Assembly: GCA_009809945.1 (NCBI GenBank)
Contig: WTPW01000677.1
Span: 41,483 to 105,482, forward strand
Reading direction: 5' to 3'
From: Gigaspora margarita
Taxonomy: Eukaryota > Glomeromycota > Glomeromycetes > Diversisporales > Gigasporaceae
DNA length: 64,000 nt
Below the pieces are notes generated by a model. It searched no databases and had not been told where the DNA came from. It worked only from the letters and a program-made list of their open reading frames with translations. This document shows, one piece after another, positions 59,666 to 64,000 of the stretch. Within the stretch, counting starts at the first letter, position 1. Each line of letters opens with the position of its first letter. A program made the translations under genes and the position numbers.

Positions 59666-60269
59666 TAGAAATACTCCCCACATCTTAAACAAAAATAAAC
59701 TCGGGTTAACTTACCGAAAGTGTACTTTGACAAATCAGTAATAAATTATACCCGGAATTTGTATCGAAATCTCCTCTGTCTTTAGAATTGCATGCTGTGA
59801 TTGCGTAAATATTGAGCGGAATTTTCGGAAAGAATTGGTTTTAGTGAGTTATGATAGCATCTTCCTTGTTGGATGGTTTCGGAGATGATGTCCTATACTA
59901 ACAAAATTATGTATTATATATTTATATATTATTTAAATAATATTTTTTATAAGAGCCAAATCACATCGAATCAATCTTAATAACATTAATACTTCATAAT
60001 CGAACTCTAATCAAAATAAATATAAATTACATAAAGACAAATCTAACATTAATGATTCTTCGAGTTTTCTTTATATCTCGATTTTTTTGTAGGCGACGAT
60101 ATCCGACTGCATTTCTTGCAAGTTCCTCCCCAGTTGGTTCCCATTCGGGAGAAATAATATAATCAACGACTTCACTACACGCACCGAGTTTCATTGTGGA
60201 AGGCCAAACGAAATCTGGGCCAAAGACGTCTAAACGAAGGTATATTCGATTTTTTGCTAAATTATATAA

Positions 60270-60906
60270 GGTAGTTATGCCTAATTCGGCGCACTACCGG
60301 TATCTTCTGAACTATTAATTAGAATTCATTATTTTTGATACCATTCGATTCGTCTCATCGAGACGAATCGAATGATACCAAAATTATACGATTCTAATCA
60401 AAATTTTTGAAATTAATATAAAACGGAGAATAACTTTTGCTAGACCAGCCAGTCTTCGATGATTTTACTATCAAAATGACCGCCTTGGAGAGATGATTCC
60501 AACGAGCCCAAAATCGCAAAAATCTGATCACGGGATCACGACATCGTTAAGATTTTCGTATCATTTTGATGAATTTATTAATCTTTTTCATCAATAAATG
60601 ATACAAAAATCTTAACAATCTCGTGACTCGTGAAAATATTTTAGCGATTTTAGTCTCGTTGGAATCGTCTCTTCCAAGGCAGTCATTTTGATGTAATGTC
60701 ATCGAAAACAGACAAGTCTTTCAAAAGTTAAGAAATAGCTTATTTCGGTTAAATGATATTATCTCGCGAACCAGTGATCGGAATGTGATCTTGGTACCGT
60801 TCGATTCGACTTGACTCGATGAGACGAATCGAATAGTACCAAAACCATGCGATCAAGATTGATGGTTCGTGAGATTTGTTGGTGCACCGAATTAAAATAA
60901 TTACCA
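60270..60906. mobile_element. Large foldback MITE inside the gene remains
   Basis: Ends GGTAGTTATGCCTAATTCGG and, from the right, GGTAATTATTTTAATTCGGT. The interior is almost entirely self-complementary: GATACCATTCGATTCGTCTC hairpins at about 60338-60382 and 60790-60845, then AAAATGACCGCCTTGGAGAG against CTCTTCCAAGGCAGTCATTT, closing on a centre near 60575. Target duplication not certain (TA or none). Confidence 0.75.
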
Positions 60907-61357
60907 TAAAATCTCGCAGGAATGAAATTACAAATTTCGGCCCGAATTAAGCTTAATTCGGGCCAAGATTCGAAACAACGCCCATGCCGAGAATTTACAA
61001 TATGGATGTCACATTGAAACTAATACTTACCTTCTTATTACTATCTGAATATATGGAATTGAGAAATTCTGGGTCAATATTTTCGTCATCGTCATCAGGA
61101 AAGTACTTTTATAAAGGAAGCACCTAAATAAAAAAAAAATAACCATATAATCACCACATAATGTCTACTTAATTCGTTGTCCCCGATCTCGGTCAAATTA
61201 CTATTAAAACATAAAGATTTCCTCTTTGTGGATTTCTTCATAGAAGGTTCTCCTTTCTCTAAAATATACGTCTTGTGTCACGAATGACATAAAGATAAAA
61301 GACCATTTAAGGACTTACAGATTCTATTTCTTTATCGTCATCAAGGTTTTCAATATA

Positions 61358-61601
61358 TGGGATCTTTGCTAGGAAAATGACCCTCCAGAGGTTATGTGTA
61401 TTTTATGAATAAAATTCAAATTTGCCAGTGATCTAATAGTCTAATTTAAACGAACTTTTTTTTTATTTCGTAGAGCTCACTAAATCTCTACAGAATAAAA
61501 AAAAATTCATTCGAATAGGATCATTGAATAGCTGGCAAATTTGAATTCTGTTCATCAAATCCACATAGCCTCGGAAGGTCATTTTCCTAGCAAAGATCCC
61601 A
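61358..61601. mobile_element. MITE inserted in an exon (TA duplication)
   Basis: Perfect inverted ends TGGGATCTTTGCTAGGAAAA, TA at 61356-61357 and 61602-61603; 244 bp. Removing it and one TA joins the flanking minus-strand frame without shift (… KLKY | IENLDDD …). Read through from the exon, the element stays open for roughly 40 codons before a TAA. Confidence 0.85.
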
Positions 61602-61999
61602 TATTTTAATTTTTGCTCATTTAATAAACTGTACCATTTATTTCCTGTCTTATAATGTTCAACCTATAACAACAAAAAAAAAAAAAAAAAAAAGACTTAG
61701 TAGGATTTTTACAAAATTCGGTATTCAATATATATATATATATATTACATACTTTAGATAACCTTCCTTTGTTTTCTCCAGAATAAACTCTGCTAATTTC
61801 CATCCTGACTCAGCCATTTCCAGATCAACATCCGGCAGAATTTTTTAACTTCATCCAATCGTACTTGTTGTTTAATGGTAGAAAAGGTAAGAATTTAAAA
61901 GGAATACAATAAAAATTTGGCAAAATAATTTGCCACATTTCTATTGACTTTTCTTCATTTATCTTTTGGTTAAAAATATGTCAAACATGAAACCCACCA

Positions 62000-62180
62000 G
62001 AGACTTACTCCTTAACTAACCCGAGACGTACTCAGGTAGCTTAGGTGGTTGCATCGACGCGTAGTCCGACTTCATGTAACTTATTTCGAAGATTAAGAAG
62101 TCCGCGGAGACGTACTCCATAACTAATCCAAGACGTACTCAGGTTGCTTAGCGGTTGCATCGACACGTAGTCCGACTTCT
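62000..62180. repeat. Two-copy tandem repeat, period 107 bp
   Basis: GAGACTTACTCCTTAACTAA at 62000 and GAGACGTACTCCATAACTAA at 62107, both continuing through GACGTACTCAGGT and GCATCGAC.CGTAGTCCGAC. It is GC-richer than its context. The core TAGCTTAGGTGGTTGCATCG looks like a tRNA D-arm/A box, but no tRNA fold closes. Confidence 0.8.
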
Positions 62181-64000
62181 AAATCTTATTTTTTATTTTT
62201 TTTTGACACTACAGTAATAAATTCTACTTATCTTTAGTGAAATATTTTCGCAAAATGTTCTTTACACTGTCATAAATAAAACCTTCTTTTGTCCGACGAA
62301 AGTTTAGAAGGGACAGTAGGGTTAAATTTTCGTGTTTCAAATGCATTACGCGTAATAAGGAGAGGGTTCGCGTTCAGAAAATTATTTACAGTACAGTATT
62401 ATCAAAAAATAATCTGGTCACATGAAGATCTGCAGTAAGTTGAACGGTTCGGCCACAAAATCTTGATCGATCGCTTGACCGATACATACGGATCTGGTTC
62501 ATACTAATCTAGAAATGTTCTTAATCATTTGACATATGATAGTTATATAGAACAGCTCGTATTAAATATTTAGACAATATAAATAATCTCTATACTCAGA
62601 GACTAAATCAAAAACATATTTTTTTTAAACTTTTTTTTTTCGAAATTTTACGATTATACTTATCTATTAAATCAATACGAATAAAAAATTGAAAAAAATC
62701 TTAGATTAATTACAGTACCTGACAAAAGTTTGTAATTTAATACGATGAAGCTTTACAATGTTGAAATTTTGGGAACAAGTAGTATTTTTTATAAGACATA
62801 ACTCCAATTTCAGGTGATTATTTAAATATGAGTGATAAGGTTAAATGAAATTTGAGCCAATCATTTATGTGATATTAGATGATTATTGAAAATAAAAGTG
62901 ATTATTTGATCAGAAATTATAAATCCGATTATGAATTGTATTATGAAGTTTTGTATGTATATAACCTGGTTATAATTTTTGTCGTACGTACCTAAGTACC
63001 TGATTACTTATAGATTTTTGCACATGTCTGATATATCTGATATATACCTGATTGCTTACGTATAATTTTATACGCTTATATGATTTAATCACATTATATC
63101 ACCAAATTTTTAATAATCACAATATTTCAACTGGATATTTTCGCCCATATGCCTATTCCGAATTTAAAGTGTTGATGATAACTAAAAATAGAAAAAAAAC
63201 CTGCTATTAAAATTGATAGTAAATTTTAAGTATTTTCTATGACAAAAAATTTGACTTAATTTTAAAGTTCAACTTTCAGAATTTTGATGATATACAGTGC
63301 CTAAAAAAAAAATTTAGCTCAGAATTGTAATAACCTTTTCTATAATGATATATATGTTGTACGTCAGTATAGAAAATCTTGGTAGATTTAGAATCAATAT
63401 AAGTTGATTCTAAATATGCTTATGTTGAAACGAACAAAAACGGGCATAACTCTTGATCCAATAATCAGAACTAACTTACAGTGTAAAGGTGATTCCGAAT
63501 CCATTTAACGCATATTCAATTAAAAACATTATTAATTTAATCAGCAGCTAAGATATTATGTTTGCAATCTGTATAAAAATTAATATATTCTTATAATCTT
63601 GATTGACCTTTTTTTTTTTGAAAAATTATTTAAAAAATTAAAATATTTTATTTATGAAAAAAGAATTTATTAGAACTACTTAATGAACATAATAATTTAT
63701 TCACTGCAAAGAAAATATTTTATGAAAATTATTTAACGAGCATAATAATTTTATTAACATTAAGGATTATATAGTAAGTTAAAGAAATTTTTTGCTCATA
63801 AAAATAAATAATAAATTTTTAGCAGAAAAACTGGATCTAAAGACAGTATAAAGATAATCCCTGAAGTCATTATTTTGTTAATATAAAACGACTTATCGAT
63901 ATGAGAGTTTTTACTAATTTATCTTTTATGAACAAAAATACCATAGTTTAACTTTGTGATTATAAATGAAAAAAATTTTTTTTAATTGAATTTTATTAAA
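62181..64000. other. AT-rich intergenic sequence
   Basis: No supported gene. 63395-63515 carries the dispersed AATATAAGTTGATTCTAAAT / GATTCCGAATCCATTTAACG pair also present at 15480-15600 and 18250-18350. Confidence 0.5.

Larger units (their letters stand above)
60027..61862 (-). pseudogene. Exons of an unknown gene, one split by a MITE
   Basis: Minus-strand pieces: (1) about 61862-61753, QVRLDEVKK then, after a 1-base shift in an A-run near 61845, ILPDVDLEMAESGWKLAEFI, with a GTATGT donor; (2) 61663-61319, starting VEHYKTGNKWYSLLNEQKLK and ending ENLDDDKEIES before GTAAGT, interrupted by the MITE at 61358-61601; (3) 61105-61031, YFPDDDDENIDPEFLNSIYS, GTAAGT donor; (4) 60256-60027, KNRIYLRLDVFGPDFVWPST ... 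RNAVGYRRLQKNRDIKKTRR to TAA. Pieces 2 and 3 join in phase 0; piece 4 does not match that phase, so an exon is missing or lost. Acidic and hydrophilic, no recognised domain. Could be the 5' part of the same gene as 58430-59165. Confidence 0.6.

Overview
This is a strongly A+T-rich eukaryotic nuclear window with short GT-AG introns and a very high load of decayed, nested transposable elements. The gene content fits an arbuscular mycorrhizal fungus (Glomeromycotina, Rhizophagus-like): a single-copy housekeeping gene with many introns (DDB1), a secreted trypsin-fold protease of the alpha-lytic type, a FAR1/MULE transposase relic with SWIM and CCHC zinc-binding motifs, and remnants of what looks like a lineage-expanded gene family. 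The organism call is inference from composition and gene types; no ribosomal or mitochondrial marker is present.

Layout. 1-20.5 kb: no intact gene; a decayed exon/intron-like tandem array, minisatellites, and stacked DNA-transposon derivatives (MITEs) whose target-site duplications can be read directly, plus a poly(A)-tailed retroposon and a SINE-like element. 20.6-21.8 kb: a serine-protease gene with one in-frame TAG in its propeptide. 22-33 kb: AT-rich sequence with a long-period tandem array at 28.3-31.1 kb interrupted by another element. 33.6-36.7 kb: a broken FAR1/MULE transposase. 37-48.6 kb: more nested MITEs. 48.6-55.1 kb: the only clearly intact coding block, two minus-strand genes, a 343-residue single-pass membrane/coiled-coil protein (two exons) and DDB1 (16 exons, 1118 residues; every junction was worked out by phase and agrees with the conserved family). 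55-57.1 kb: repeats, including a large foldback element with 9-bp target duplications. 58.4-61.9 kb: remains of a minus-strand gene, invaded by several MITEs, one inside an exon. 62-64 kb: a short tandem duplication and AT-rich sequence.

DDB1 is the adaptor of CUL4 ubiquitin ligases and is probably constitutively needed; it and the membrane-protein gene are separated by about 650 bp, have intact frames and carry no identified element in their exons, in sharp contrast to everything around them. The rest reads as a stratigraphy of transposons: several element families can be dated relative to each other because a younger one interrupts an older one whose uninterrupted copy (or opposite palindrome arm) is also in the window.
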